Assembly (NCBI RefSeq): GCF_018282115.1
Contig: NZ_CP054306.1
Coordinates: forward strand, 915,488-979,487
From: Synechocystis sp. PCC 7338
Lineage (GTDB): Bacteria > Cyanobacteriota > Cyanobacteriia > Cyanobacteriales > Microcystaceae
Reading direction: 5' to 3'
DNA: 64,000 bases
The notes beneath the pieces are model-generated. The model had not been told where the DNA came from. It saw only the letters and a program-made list of their open reading frames with translations, and made no database searches. Each line of letters opens with the position of its first letter. The stretch's first letter is position 1. The position numbers and the translations under genes are program-made. This document shows, piece after piece, positions 18,479-27,779 of the stretch.

Positions 18479-19678
18479 ATGGGACCAGCTTCCCTCCTGG
18501 TGGTAGATGACGATCCCGATAATTTTGATGTTATCGATGCCCTCCTAGCGGATCGGGGTTATGAGCTTAACTACGCCGACAGTGGCCAACAGGCCATTGA
18601 CAGCCTGGATACCTTTCAGCCAGACCTCTTGTTGATTGATGTCATGATGCCCGGTCTGAGTGGCATTGAGGTTTGCCGAGCGATCCGTGCTTCGACTCGG
18701 TGGCGCACCCTGCCAATTATTATGGTTACGGCCCTGGACAGTAAACTCAGTTTGGCCAATTGTTTGGCGGCGGGGGCCGATGATTTTATTTCCAAGCCTT
18801 TGAACGGTTTAGAATTGCAAGCCCGCATCCAGGCCATGTTGCGCCTGAAGCGCCAGTACGATGCCCTAGAGAATTTACTGCAACAACGGGAATCGATGGT
18901 GCACATGATTGTCCACGATTTGCGTAACCCCCTCACCAATTTAATTTTGGGGATACAAATTTTGCAGAGGGGTCATTATGATCCTCCCTTGCCCACGGAA
19001 AGACTCGATCGCCTGCTCCATGCCGGGCAACAAATCCAGCATTTAGTGGACGATATGTTGGTGGTGTCCAAGCAGGAACATGGCAAGATTCGTTTGGACT
19101 ATCAAGAAGTCGACCTGTTGGCATTAATGGGGACTGTGCTGGATGATTACGAGGCGATCGCCAGCCAAAAACAATTAACCCTGGTGCGGGCATGGGAAGA
19201 TAGACCCCTGGTTGCTAGAATAGACTCCCCCATTTTCCAGCGCATCATCAGCAATTTGCTCAGCAATGCAATTAAGTTTTCTCCCACGGGCGGCAAAGTA
19301 GAGGTGGTAATTGCAACGGGGGAAAAAGACAGAATCACCATCTGCTTCATTGACCAAGGGCCAGGCATTAAGGATGAACTGAAACTAAAAATTTTTGAGC
19401 CCTACGAAGTGGGTACCATCATGCCCAACATTGCCCAAATTGGCTTGGGTCTGGCATTCTGTAAGATGATGAGCGAAGCCCATGGCGGTGCCATCACAGT
19501 GCAAGATAATCAGCCCAAGGGAGCCGTTCTTTCCCTGACATTGCCCCCGCATCCCCCGGTTCCAAGCGGTTGGGTTCCCCACGGCCAATGGGAGGAATTA
19601 GCGGTCGATACTAGGAAAGAAAGGAGCCACAGGATTGCCAAGGTCAACCCTGACCAAGGACCGGTAGGCTTAGAGTAG
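18479..19678 (+). CDS. receiver-histidine kinase hybrid without sensor domain
   Basis: 399 residues from ATG 18479; TTG at 18458 would add seven residues. Order is receiver first: LLVVDDDPDNF with phospho-acceptor D54 in LIDVMMPG and K near TA-x-DSK..FISKP; then a HisKA dimerisation helix with H146 in MIVHDLRNPLTNL; then an HATPase domain (N box ISNLLSNAIKFS, G1 FIDQGPGIKD, G2 GLGLAFCKM). No transmembrane or PAS/GAF input domain is present, so the signal must come through the receiver or a partner protein. The C-terminal 40 residues are basic and unstructured-looking. No cognate regulator is adjacent. Confidence 0.9.
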   Translation: MGPASLLVVDDDPDNFDVIDALLADRGYELNYADSGQQAIDSLDTFQPDLLLIDVMMPGLSGIEVCRAIRASTRWRTLPIIMVTALDSKLSLANCLAAGADDFISKPLNGLELQARIQAMLRLKRQYDALENLLQQRESMVHMIVHDLRNPLTNLILGIQILQRGHYDPPLPTERLDRLLHAGQQIQHLVDDMLVVSKQEHGKIRLDYQEVDLLALMGTVLDDYEAIASQKQLTLVRAWEDRPLVARIDSPIFQRIISNLLSNAIKFSPTGGKVEVVIATGEKDRITICFIDQGPGIKDELKLKIFEPYEVGTIMPNIAQIGLGLAFCKMMSEAHGGAITVQDNQPKGAVLSLTLPPHPPVPSGWVPHGQWEELAVDTRKERSHRIAKVNPDQGPVGLE

Positions 19679-19731
19679 ATTCACAATTCGACAAACACTA
19701 GCAACCATGCCAGCGGAGGGCAGATTTTATT

Positions 19732-20607
19732 ATGTTTAAGCATTGCCTCATTTGTACGGATTTTTCTGATGGACTGCAGCGACTAGCGGGCTTTGTGGAA
19801 GAACTTTCCCTCTGTGGCATCAGTAAGCTCATTTTTCTCCACACCGTTTCTGTCTGGGAAGATGAACACTTAGCCAACGTGGACGAGGGAAAACTCCAAG
19901 AAGCGAAAGTTTATCTGGAATCCTTGGTCGCCAATGTTCCCGCAGGAGTGGAGGTGAAGGTGGAAGTGTCCTCAGTGCGCTACCTTGACCTGGTTAACAA
20001 GTTGGTGAAGGAAGAAGCCATCGACATAATTATCAACGGGATGCCGGTACGGAGTGATCTCGAATCGAAGCTTTTCGGTAGCCATACCCTTTCTTTGGCT
20101 AAGTCAACGGAAGTGCCGGTAATGATTTTGCGCCCCCAATTAATTACCACCTACACCGTGGAAGAGATGGCCCTACGTTGCCAACACCTGTGGCGTAATT
20201 TATTGGTGCCCTACGATGCCAGTTCTGCCGGTAATTATCTGGTGGAAAGGTTAAAAGCTTCTTTAGAAAAGGGGCCCTCCGGTAAAGTACAGTCCTGTTA
20301 TTTTCTTTCTATTTTGGAAGATGGTATCCGTCGCCCCGAGCTGATGGAAAGTCGTCGTCAGGAAGCTGAGGAAAAGTTGGCCACAATCAAACAAGAATTT
20401 AGCTCCCTGGTGCCGGATATTGTCACCGAAGTGCGCCAAGGTAATCCCATTCAAGAAATTCTCAATGCCGCTTTCGTCAATGATATTACGGCGATCGCCG
20501 TGGCCAGTCGTCGCGCTAGTTTATTGGATTGGACTATCCCCAGCTTGACGGACAACATTTTGAACCGCAGTTGGTTCCCCCTCCTGTTTTTCTCCCCTAA
20601 AAGTTAA
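19732..20607 (+). CDS. tandem universal stress protein (UspA) domains
   Basis: 291 residues. Two UspA-like alpha/beta domains: residues 1-140 (FKHCLICTDFSDG ... VMILRP) and 155-291 (LLVPYDASSAGNY ... PLLFFS). The expected ATP-binding glycine loop G-x2-G-x9-G is weak in both halves (GMPVRSDLESKLFG, ASRRASLLDW), so nucleotide binding is uncertain. Usp proteins respond to starvation or oxidative stress. A single gene 53 bp after the kinase; co-transcription is possible. Confidence 0.8.
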   Translation: MFKHCLICTDFSDGLQRLAGFVEELSLCGISKLIFLHTVSVWEDEHLANVDEGKLQEAKVYLESLVANVPAGVEVKVEVSSVRYLDLVNKLVKEEAIDIIINGMPVRSDLESKLFGSHTLSLAKSTEVPVMILRPQLITTYTVEEMALRCQHLWRNLLVPYDASSAGNYLVERLKASLEKGPSGKVQSCYFLSILEDGIRRPELMESRRQEAEEKLATIKQEFSSLVPDIVTEVRQGNPIQEILNAAFVNDITAIAVASRRASLLDWTIPSLTDNILNRSWFPLLFFSPKS

Positions 20608-20663
20608 CAATAATTAGGAAAAAACAAGGTCAAGCTGGCTAAATTTTCCTACACATAAATATG

Positions 20664-20698
20664 AAAAAAATCCCCACCTTTGCAAAACGGAAGTGGGG
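20664..20698 (-). terminator. intrinsic terminator of the giant phosphatase gene
   Basis: On the minus strand CCCCAC and GTGGGG form a stem around a GC-poor loop and are followed by ATTTTTTT. It lies 27-60 bp after the phosphatase stop. The plus-strand gene ending at 20607 gets no U-run from it. Confidence 0.75.
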
Positions 20699-20724
20699 TT
20701 ATTGCTTGTGGGAAAACTAGGAGC

Positions 20725-23700
20725 TTAAATTACAGTTGCTCCATTCAGGTCCACACCGAAAATGTTGGCCTGGGCGATCGCCTCGGGGGATCCGGCGGCG
20801 AAAACATTGGAAGAAAGCCAATTCCAATCGGAACTAGAGTTCCAAACACCAATTTGGTTGGTGTCGAGGTTTTGCCAAAGCACTTGATTAACCCCCTCTA
20901 CGGTTTCCGCTGCTAGGGCCTGCCAGTTGCCCAGGTCATTGTCAAAAGCTTCTCCTAGGTATTTGAGGGGGGTTGTTAAGCCATCACCGGTTTGGGCGTA
21001 GTAATTACCAAAGATGCCTTCTAGAAGACTAACATTGCCCTTGGTTTCTACATTGGTCAGGCGATCGCCAAGGAGTAGATCATTATTGAGATCAATCTGG
21101 AAAGTAACCTCCGCTTCCAGGGTATTGAAAGAATCAGTAGCCCAGGTTTCGGAAGAAATCCAGTTCCAGTTGGCATCAGCATTCCACAGCCCAAATTGAT
21201 TACTGTCAGGGTTTTGCCAGAGCACTTGATTGATTCCTGCCACGGTTTCCGCTTCCAGGATTTGCCAATTACCAAAAGTGTCGGCTCCCAAGGGCTGGTC
21301 TTCATACTTCAGGCTCACTTCCATGCCATTGGGCAGTTCAACCAAGAAGAAGCCATCTTGTGCCACAGCCTTAATGTCATTGTTGGATGGATTCAGCGCA
21401 TCGATAACAGTATCAACCCGGAAAGCCAGGTTTTGAATCCGGGTATCAAATACCGGGGTGGTATCCGTTTGATTAAAGGCAGTTGCGGGAGTATTGAAGT
21501 TGGCCGCCAAATATTCCGCCAGGGCATCCTGTTCAGAACCATTGGGGGCAAAGGTGGCAAACCCTGTACGGGGAGCGTCTTCGGGGAGATTCAAATCAAC
21601 CCGATTGGCACTATCTCCGGTGGGGAAAGGATAGCCATCACCCCCTCCGGCCAGGAATCCCAGGGTGACCATGCGGAAGCTACGGCTAGGATCACCTATT
21701 AAGTCACCGTCTTTAACTAACACGTCTATGTCTTTGCCGGTTTCATCTTCGATCGCCAGGGAAAGAATCCGATTGCCGGGGGCACGGTCGAGGTCAAAGC
21801 TGAAGGCAATACCACTAACTTGGGGAAAACGACCCTGTTGGTTAGTGCCGTCACTGGCCGCAATACCATGCTCTAGCAGGGCTAATAATTCAGCGGCAGT
21901 AACGGTGATCAAGCTCAAGCCATTGTTAAAGCTCAGAGCGTTGGCAATGTCCGTTTCGGAAATGCCACCTTCAGGTTTAATCACATTACCATTGGCATCA
22001 GTCACCGCTTCATTGGGCAGTCGCTCGGGCATCCCAGTTCCCCCGGCGGGGATCACAACCCGACCAATGTCATCCCGAATGCCGCCGCCATTTTTAAGGG
22101 AAATGAGAGCAGTGGGATCCGTTTGTTTGGCGATCGCCAGGTTGGCATCGGCGGTTAGGTTACCCAGATTGGTTTCCTGTTGGCGAACTGCCGGGCGTAA
22201 CCCTTCGAGGTAAACATCACTCAAACCAAAGACATTACTTTCTTTGGCAACAATCACTTCCCGTAATTGATCCACAATGGCTTGGATTTCCTGATCCACC
22301 AGGCCCGCCGCATTCAGATCTGCCACTCCCTGAGGATCGGTGGCATAGGCTCCACTGATTAAGGGGTCATAGCTTTCGGGAATAATTACCCCCTCGGCAT
22401 CAAAGTCAATCACGAGGCGGCCGACATATTTGTAATTGCCGTCAGTATTAACCACTGCCACGGGGTTACCATCTGCACCAGTTTTGATAATGGGGTAAAT
22501 TCCTTGGGCCGTATCCCCTGCCCGCAGGCGATCGTTTTCATCCACCAAGCGGGCATTGGAACCACCGGCTACAATAATGTCCACATGGCTGAGGCGGGAA
22601 GCCAATTCCTGCTCAATGCTGATTTGTTGCATATGGGCTAACAGCACCACCTTATTCAGCCCCGGATTGGCCAACAATAAGGCATCCACATCCGCTTGGA
22701 TAATGGCGGCGAGGGCATCCAACTCTTCCGCAGTGGGAGTGCCACCAAAGGGACTGGGCAAAATCCCCACATCGCCGGGGCTAGCAATTGTTCTCAGGGT
22801 TGGGGTGGTGGCCCCCACAATGCCAATTTTTTCTCCATTGACGGTGATAACGGTGCTAGCGGCAATTTTGCCAGGGATGGTGCTGGATTCCTGGCCATCC
22901 GCTGTGAGCAAAGGGCTTAGGTTCCCATCGGTGGTGAAATCGAGGTTTCCACTGAGGTAGGGAAAGTTGGCCCCGGGGAAATTATCTGCCGGATCCCCTC
23001 CAATCAAATCGGCTATCAACGCTGTGCCCAGGTCAAATTCGTGGTTGCCAAAGGCGATCGCCTGGAAGCCCAACTCGTTTTGAATCAAAATATCCGCCCG
23101 ACCTGCGCCGCCAAACACATCCTGGGAAGCACCAAAGAAAAGCCCAGGAATATAGGCATCCCCAGAGGAAAGAATGAGATTATTGGCAAAACCGGGAATA
23201 CCATCATTGTCAATGTCCTGTTGCAGGAGGGCATTGAGCACAGCGGAGAAACGAGGCGCATCATCCAGAGCGGGTACTCCCCCTTCCTGGTCAGCGGCAT
23301 GGAACAACTGCAGGGTGAAAGGCTGGGGAGTGGGAACATTAACCTCAAAAATAGCCGTGGTTTGGCTCACCTCATTGCTCACCACCAATAATGGTTTCCC
23401 GTTGGGACTATCGGCCGCGTCAATAAAAATTAATCCTTCTGGGCCGGAATCGGTCAAATTAGACTCTGGATCGACAGTGAAATCCCGTGGATTAACGTAT
23501 TGAACAAATTCAGGGGACTCGGGATTGGTCACCTCGTAAACCATGACGCCGCCAATGCGTTCCAATCCCACAAAGGCATAGGTACGACCGTCGATGGTGC
23601 CCACTGTCACCCCTTCTGGCTCAGGCCCCTTATTATCACTGCGGTTATCGAAACTGTTGTTGTTGTTGCTGGCATTGAAAAAATCCGGTATCGATTCAGC

Positions 23701-24936
23701 GACAATCCTTTCAAAATCGTCCCCACTGTCGTAAATCAAATTACCGTTGCTGTCCCAAATGGAGAAAGAACGGGAACCATAGGTGTAGAGTTGGTCAAAA
23801 TCCCCATCCCCATCAATGTCCCCAAATTTGGTGGTTACGGTCAGACGACCAAGGTTGGCATCTGCTTGCAACTCTGCGGCATTGGGAAAAGCCACCGGGT
23901 CTAGAATCAAATCCTTAATCCGAGCTTCTTCCAGAAAAATATCTCCTTCCCCATCAAACGGAGAGGGAAAAATATCATCGTCCGAGGGACGGTTGCGGGC
24001 ATCCCCTTCATTGGCGGTGATGTAATAGGTCTGGTCTCCGACGGTAAAAGAGGCAATGCTGTCGGGCATATACATGCCGAAAATTGGCCAATTTTGAATA
24101 TTAATCCCCCCATCCCGATCGCTGGCATCCAATCCATTACCCGGCAAGCTGTGGTCCTTAAAACCTAGGGGCAGAATCGACTCCACTGTGGCACTGGCAA
24201 TGTCAACCACTGCAACGGCATTATTTTCCTGCAAGGTTACCCAGGCTTTAGTCCCATCTCCGTTAAAGGCAATATATTCCGGCTCCACATCTTCCGCTAC
24301 GGTGCTGTTCCGGACAACGTTACCATTCTCATCGAAAATCTGGCCGAAAAGTCTGACACCAGCGGCTAGTAGATCAGCTTTTTGGGTGTTAAAACTATCA
24401 AAAGTGGCAGTCTGGGCTACTAGGTTGCTAAACCCATTGCTGATGTCCACAATGCTCACTGAACCCACCGGATCCACTGTGTAGCTTTCATTGGGTTCCC
24501 CTTCATTGGCGGTTAAAACTTTTGTCCCATCGGGGCTAAAGGCGACCATATCGGGTAAAAAACCCACCAGCACTTTGCCCAGGAAATTGCCGGTAGCTGT
24601 ATCGAAAAACTGTACTTGACCTGCTTCCTGATTGTTAAGGTCATCCCGAATGGCCAAGGACACAGCCACAATGCCCGCGCTGGGAGTACCGGCTTTACCC
24701 ACCGCCACACTGTTGGGTGCAGGGCTGAAACCGGGGGGCAGGCCATCAAAATCCAGTGCCAAATCCCCCAGCTTAGTGGGATTGGTGGGATCGGTTAGAT
24801 CTAAAATTTCGATTACGGAGCCCGCCACCACAAATAGGCGCTTAGTGCTGGGGTCGAAGGCAGGAATTTCCGACCCATTACTGCTGGCAAAGCCACCAAT
24901 TTTGCTTATCAAACTAACGCCGTTGTTAATGGTCAT
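20725..24936 (-). CDS. giant secreted phosphatase: beta-propeller plus 5'-nucleotidase plus Trp-rich repeats
   Basis: 1403 residues. Residues 1-530 form a choice-of-anchor-I/esterase-like propeller (VFSPDGTKVLTANEGEPNE, YITANEGDARN, GPEPEGVTVGTIDGRTYAF). About 540-1180 is a calcineurin-type 5'-nucleotidase with FHAADQEGG, LSSGDAYIPG, FGNHEFDLGT near 632, VLLAHMQQ and a UshA-like C domain (LKNGGGIRDDIG). The last 200 residues contain two near-copies of a Trp-rich unit (NWQ.LEAETV.G.NQVLWQN). No signal peptide is visible, which fits type I secretion of giant cyanobacterial alkaline phosphatases. Pho-box control is visible upstream. Confidence 0.88.
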   Translation of the reverse strand: MTINNGVSLISKIGGFASSNGSEIPAFDPSTKRLFVVAGSVIEILDLTDPTNPTKLGDLALDFDGLPPGFSPAPNSVAVGKAGTPSAGIVAVSLAIRDDLNNQEAGQVQFFDTATGNFLGKVLVGFLPDMVAFSPDGTKVLTANEGEPNESYTVDPVGSVSIVDISNGFSNLVAQTATFDSFNTQKADLLAAGVRLFGQIFDENGNVVRNSTVAEDVEPEYIAFNGDGTKAWVTLQENNAVAVVDIASATVESILPLGFKDHSLPGNGLDASDRDGGINIQNWPIFGMYMPDSIASFTVGDQTYYITANEGDARNRPSDDDIFPSPFDGEGDIFLEEARIKDLILDPVAFPNAAELQADANLGRLTVTTKFGDIDGDGDFDQLYTYGSRSFSIWDSNGNLIYDSGDDFERIVAESIPDFFNASNNNNSFDNRSDNKGPEPEGVTVGTIDGRTYAFVGLERIGGVMVYEVTNPESPEFVQYVNPRDFTVDPESNLTDSGPEGLIFIDAADSPNGKPLLVVSNEVSQTTAIFEVNVPTPQPFTLQLFHAADQEGGVPALDDAPRFSAVLNALLQQDIDNDGIPGFANNLILSSGDAYIPGLFFGASQDVFGGAGRADILIQNELGFQAIAFGNHEFDLGTALIADLIGGDPADNFPGANFPYLSGNLDFTTDGNLSPLLTADGQESSTIPGKIAASTVITVNGEKIGIVGATTPTLRTIASPGDVGILPSPFGGTPTAEELDALAAIIQADVDALLLANPGLNKVVLLAHMQQISIEQELASRLSHVDIIVAGGSNARLVDENDRLRAGDTAQGIYPIIKTGADGNPVAVVNTDGNYKYVGRLVIDFDAEGVIIPESYDPLISGAYATDPQGVADLNAAGLVDQEIQAIVDQLREVIVAKESNVFGLSDVYLEGLRPAVRQQETNLGNLTADANLAIAKQTDPTALISLKNGGGIRDDIGRVVIPAGGTGMPERLPNEAVTDANGNVIKPEGGISETDIANALSFNNGLSLITVTAAELLALLEHGIAASDGTNQQGRFPQVSGIAFSFDLDRAPGNRILSLAIEDETGKDIDVLVKDGDLIGDPSRSFRMVTLGFLAGGGDGYPFPTGDSANRVDLNLPEDAPRTGFATFAPNGSEQDALAEYLAANFNTPATAFNQTDTTPVFDTRIQNLAFRVDTVIDALNPSNNDIKAVAQDGFFLVELPNGMEVSLKYEDQPLGADTFGNWQILEAETVAGINQVLWQNPDSNQFGLWNADANWNWISSETWATDSFNTLEAEVTFQIDLNNDLLLGDRLTNVETKGNVSLLEGIFGNYYAQTGDGLTTPLKYLGEAFDNDLGNWQALAAETVEGVNQVLWQNLDTNQIGVWNSSSDWNWLSSNVFAAGSPEAIAQANIFGVDLNGATVI

Positions 24937-25068
24937 AATTGCTTCGGGAATTTCTCAATCAGGAAAAATGGAGGAAAATTTTGGACTTGGGTTGGCGATC
25001 GCCGACGGACAACAAAATTCCCCATCAGCGGCGAGTCCCCACTAGTCCCCGCTATAGTTTTTCACAGA

Positions 25069-25110
25069 CAAATTAAGAAAAACTTATGATTAGGCTATGG
25101 AAAGGTTAAG
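25069..25110 (-). promoter_or_regulatory. Pho box (SphR/PhoB site) of the giant phosphatase
   Basis: On the minus strand the octamers CTTAACCT, CATAGCCT and CATAAGTT follow one another with exact 3-bp spacers; a fourth, CTTAATTT, comes after 4 bp. The cyanobacterial Pho box is known as PyTTAAPyPy(T/A) octamers every 11 bp. A TATAGC hexamer lies about 10 bp downstream (near 25048-25053) as a likely -10. The arrangement points to phosphate-starvation induction of the gene at 24936. Confidence 0.85.
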
Positions 25111-25261
25111 CAAAACAATTAGTTCCGGGTAAAGATTGAGGAAAACCCGCCATTGTCAACGGGGAACGAAAAAGCTAAGCTCAAGGGCGGCGCATTACCC
25201 TGCCAATTTGGAGCCAATTCCTCGACAATATCGATAATTCTGAAAAATCCTTAAACTATCT

Positions 25262-25795
25262 ATGCAACAACGTGGCGTGACAATCTGGTTAACGGGACTG
25301 AGTGGAGCAGGCAAAACCACCATCACCCAGGCGTTAGAGAAAAAATTACGGGATAGTGGTTACCGTCTAGAAGTGCTAGATGGAGACGTGGTGCGCACCA
25401 ATTTGACCAAGGGTCTGGGCTTTAGTAAGGAAGACCGGGATACCAATATTCGTCGCATCGGTTTTGTTTCTCATTTGCTCACCCGCAACGGCGTTATTGT
25501 GCTGGTTTCTGCCATTTCCCCCTACGAAGCCATTCGCCAGGAGGTGAAACAGACCATTGCTGATTTTTTAGAAGTATTTGTCAATGCGCCCTTGGCGGTT
25601 TGTGAACAGCGGGACGTTAAGGGTTTATATGCCAAAGCCCGCAGTGGAGAAATTAAGGGCTTCACCGGCATTGATGACCCCTATGAACCACCTACCAATC
25701 CCGATGTGGAATGCCGCACCGATTTAGAGGAGCTGGATGAAAGCGTCAACAAGATCTGGCAAAAGTTAGTCGATTTACAATACATCGAAGGTTGA
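25262..25795 (+). CDS. cysC: adenylylsulfate (APS) kinase
   Basis: 177 residues, full length. P-loop GLSGAGKTT at residues 12-20, then LDGDVVRTNLTKGLGFSKEDR (APS-binding), RRIGFVSHLL, and the FVNAPLAVCEQRDVKGLYAKAR lid region. The enzyme phosphorylates APS to PAPS for sulfate activation in the cytoplasm. It is divergent from the phosphatase; the 325-bp intergenic region between them holds the Pho box for the other gene and no obvious element of its own. Confidence 0.95.
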   Translation: MQQRGVTIWLTGLSGAGKTTITQALEKKLRDSGYRLEVLDGDVVRTNLTKGLGFSKEDRDTNIRRIGFVSHLLTRNGVIVLVSAISPYEAIRQEVKQTIADFLEVFVNAPLAVCEQRDVKGLYAKARSGEIKGFTGIDDPYEPPTNPDVECRTDLEELDESVNKIWQKLVDLQYIEG

Positions 25796-25861
25796 ACCAA
25801 CTAGCCTTTACTTGGGCTTCGGCTGATCATAATCAATCTTTTCCTGAACAAGGAGTCTATC

Positions 25862-26032
25862 TTGGCAACGGGGCCCTTAATTGTTCTGACAAAGCTCCGA
25901 CAGCCCTGGGGTCAATGGGCCGTTGGCTTCCAATGGCAAACCAATCTATCTAGGTGGGGACTAGATGGGGGATTCCTTGCGCTAGGATTAACTTTGGTTA
26001 ATATCGATCGCCAAGGGATTAGGCTTAATTAA
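25862..26032 (+). CDS. small hypothetical protein downstream of cysC
   Basis: 56 residues from a TTG at 25862 preceded by AAGGAG seven bases upstream. The composition looks coding (LATGPLIVLTKLRQPWGQW ... GFLALGLTLVNIDRQG), with tryptophans and a hydrophobic strand near the end. Otherwise the 316 bp between cysC and exbB would be empty. Not recognised; the non-ATG start keeps confidence low. Confidence 0.45.
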   Translation: MATGPLIVLTKLRQPWGQWAVGFQWQTNLSRWGLDGGFLALGLTLVNIDRQGIRLN

Positions 26033-26111
26033 CCAGACTAGTCCCCTATTCCCCCATATAAGTTGAATAATTTCCTAGTCGCAAATCTTGCAATGGAGGC
26101 AATGAATAGCA

Positions 26112-26804
26112 GTGAATCCCATTGAGTTGATTCAAAAGGGCGGCGTGGCCATGTGGCCCCTGATTCTCTTATCGGTGTTGTCCGTCAGTACGATCATCGA
26201 AAGGTTGTGGTTTTGGGGGCAAATTCTCCTCAAAAGTTCCCAGACTGCTTCCCGCATTTTGGATACGGCGGCCCGGGATTGGGACACGGCCATTCGGGTA
26301 GCCCAGGATAATCGGCGTTTCCCCATTGCTAAATACCTTTTGGCACCGTTGCGTTTGCCCCATCCAGACCCGGAGGTTTTTCACCTGGCCTTGGAGTCGG
26401 CGGCCGATGACCAACTGGCCCTGATGCGGCGGGGGGACAAAATTCTGGAAGCGATCATTGCCCTTGCTCCCCTGTTAGGTTTGTTAGGAACGGTGTTAGG
26501 GCTAATCCAGTCCCTTAGTTCCATCCAAATTAGTGATTTGGGGACGGCTTCCACCGCTGGGGTTACCCTCGGGATTGGGGAGTCCTTAATTTCCACGGCG
26601 ACAGGGCTAATCGTGGCGATCGTCAGCCTGGCTTTTTATCGTCTGTTTCAGGGTCTATGGTTCAACCAGATGCGGGTATTTCGCAAGGCCGGCAGTGAAC
26701 TGGAGGTGCTCTATCGTCAACGGTGGTTTGAGGAAGAGATGGCCTATGACGACGGCATAGCCGCCACCTCAGAAGCGGGAAGCATGCCCCAGGAATCCTA
26801 CTAG
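26112..26804 (+). CDS. exbB: MotA/TolQ/ExbB proton channel family protein
   Basis: 230 residues from GTG at 26112. Three membrane helices: [17 protein letters not shown] near residue 14, and a pair in [16 protein letters not shown] and [22 protein letters not shown], which carry the conserved T/S and P/G of the ExbB/TolQ proton path. With ExbD it forms a plasma-membrane proton-motive-force motor that normally powers TonB-dependent outer-membrane uptake. No tonB is adjacent. exbD follows in the same direction after 144 bp. Confidence 0.9.
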   Translation: MNPIELIQKGGVAMWPLILLSVLSVSTIIERLWFWGQILLKSSQTASRILDTAARDWDTAIRVAQDNRRFPIAKYLLAPLRLPHPDPEVFHLALESAADDQLALMRRGDKILEAIIALAPLLGLLGTVLGLIQSLSSIQISDLGTASTAGVTLGIGESLISTATGLIVAIVSLAFYRLFQGLWFNQMRVFRKAGSELEVLYRQRWFEEEMAYDDGIAATSEAGSMPQESY

Positions 26805-26948
26805 TTTTCCTTGCTGGAATAGCATCCCCTTGCACAACTTTGTTTCAGCTTCTATTTTGTCGTCGTTAGTATGGTTACGGAGTTCCTCACAGTTCGGACT
26901 CTGTAACAAACACTTGCTCTTGGCTTTCCCCATTCGTCGAAAATCCCC

Positions 26949-27758
26949 ATGGCATCCTCCCCCAAAGTTCCCAAATCGACCCGTAGGCTTCAAGCTCTCT
27001 ACCACCCCACCCGGCCCCTCGCCCTCTGGCAAGATAGTCAACATGATCAGGGGGAAGTGCGCATTGAGATAATTCCCTTAATCGATGTAATTTTCTGTAT
27101 TCTCACTTTCTTCATCCTGGGGGCGGTGGGGCTATCCCGGCAACAGGCCATTAGCTTAGACCTGCCCAGGGCCAGCACCGGTGCCCCACAAATGCGGGAA
27201 ATGTTTATGGTGAGCCTGGATGATCTGGGGCAACTGTATGTGGAAAAACAGCCAGTCAGCCAGGAGCAGATGGTCAGTGCCCTGCAAAATTATCACCAAT
27301 ACAATCCCAGCGGTTTGATTGTACTGCATGCTTCCCGCAATGCCAGCTATAACGATGTGGTGCAGTTACTGGACATTCTCCGCACCGTGGGCGGCGATCG
27401 GGTGGCCCTAGCTACCTTACCCGGGGATGGCCAAACTCCTCCAGGCATGAATCCCAATGGCTTTAACGATCCCAATTTAGGACTGCCGGGCATGACTCCG
27501 GGCAATGCTTTCCCCAATAGTCCCACGCCGGGAATGCCCAATTTTAATAATTTGAATCCTGGTGGTTCCGGTGCAGGCTCCCCTAATTTTAGTAACACTC
27601 CCCTGCCCGGTATGCCCGATGCCAATGGCAATATGTCCCCCAACCCCGGCATGAATCCTGGTTTTCCCGGTGGAGGCACCATGAACCCTGCCCCCAACTC
27701 CCAGTCCCCCAATTTACCTGGGATGGATAACACCACTCCCGATGCCCCCCAACAGTAA
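26949..27758 (+). CDS. exbD: ExbD/TolR family protein with long Pro/Gly/Asn tail
   Basis: 269 residues. One membrane helix at about 41-62 with the functional aspartate in IIPLIDVIFCILTFFILG, then a periplasmic ExbD domain (ISLDLPRAS to VGGDRVALATLP, about residue 155). The remaining 110 residues are an unusual low-complexity extension rich in P, G, N and M (repeats like PGMNPGFPGGG and PNFNNLNPGG) absent from standard ExbD. The tail would lie in the periplasm, perhaps interacting with peptidoglycan or a partner. rsmB starts 22 bp later. Confidence 0.9.
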   Translation: MASSPKVPKSTRRLQALYHPTRPLALWQDSQHDQGEVRIEIIPLIDVIFCILTFFILGAVGLSRQQAISLDLPRASTGAPQMREMFMVSLDDLGQLYVEKQPVSQEQMVSALQNYHQYNPSGLIVLHASRNASYNDVVQLLDILRTVGGDRVALATLPGDGQTPPGMNPNGFNDPNLGLPGMTPGNAFPNSPTPGMPNFNNLNPGGSGAGSPNFSNTPLPGMPDANGNMSPNPGMNPGFPGGGTMNPAPNSQSPNLPGMDNTTPDAPQQ

Positions 27759-27779
27759 TTGGTTGAAACTGCGTTGCCC

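Noticed and set aside
22696-23904. Several long plus-strand ORFs opposite the giant phosphatase
   Set aside because: Shadows of the minus-strand gene with no start-site context or domains.
26840-26948. Weak hairpin between exbB and exbD considered as a terminator or RNA
   Set aside because: One mismatch, no U-run, and the two genes are expected to be co-transcribed.
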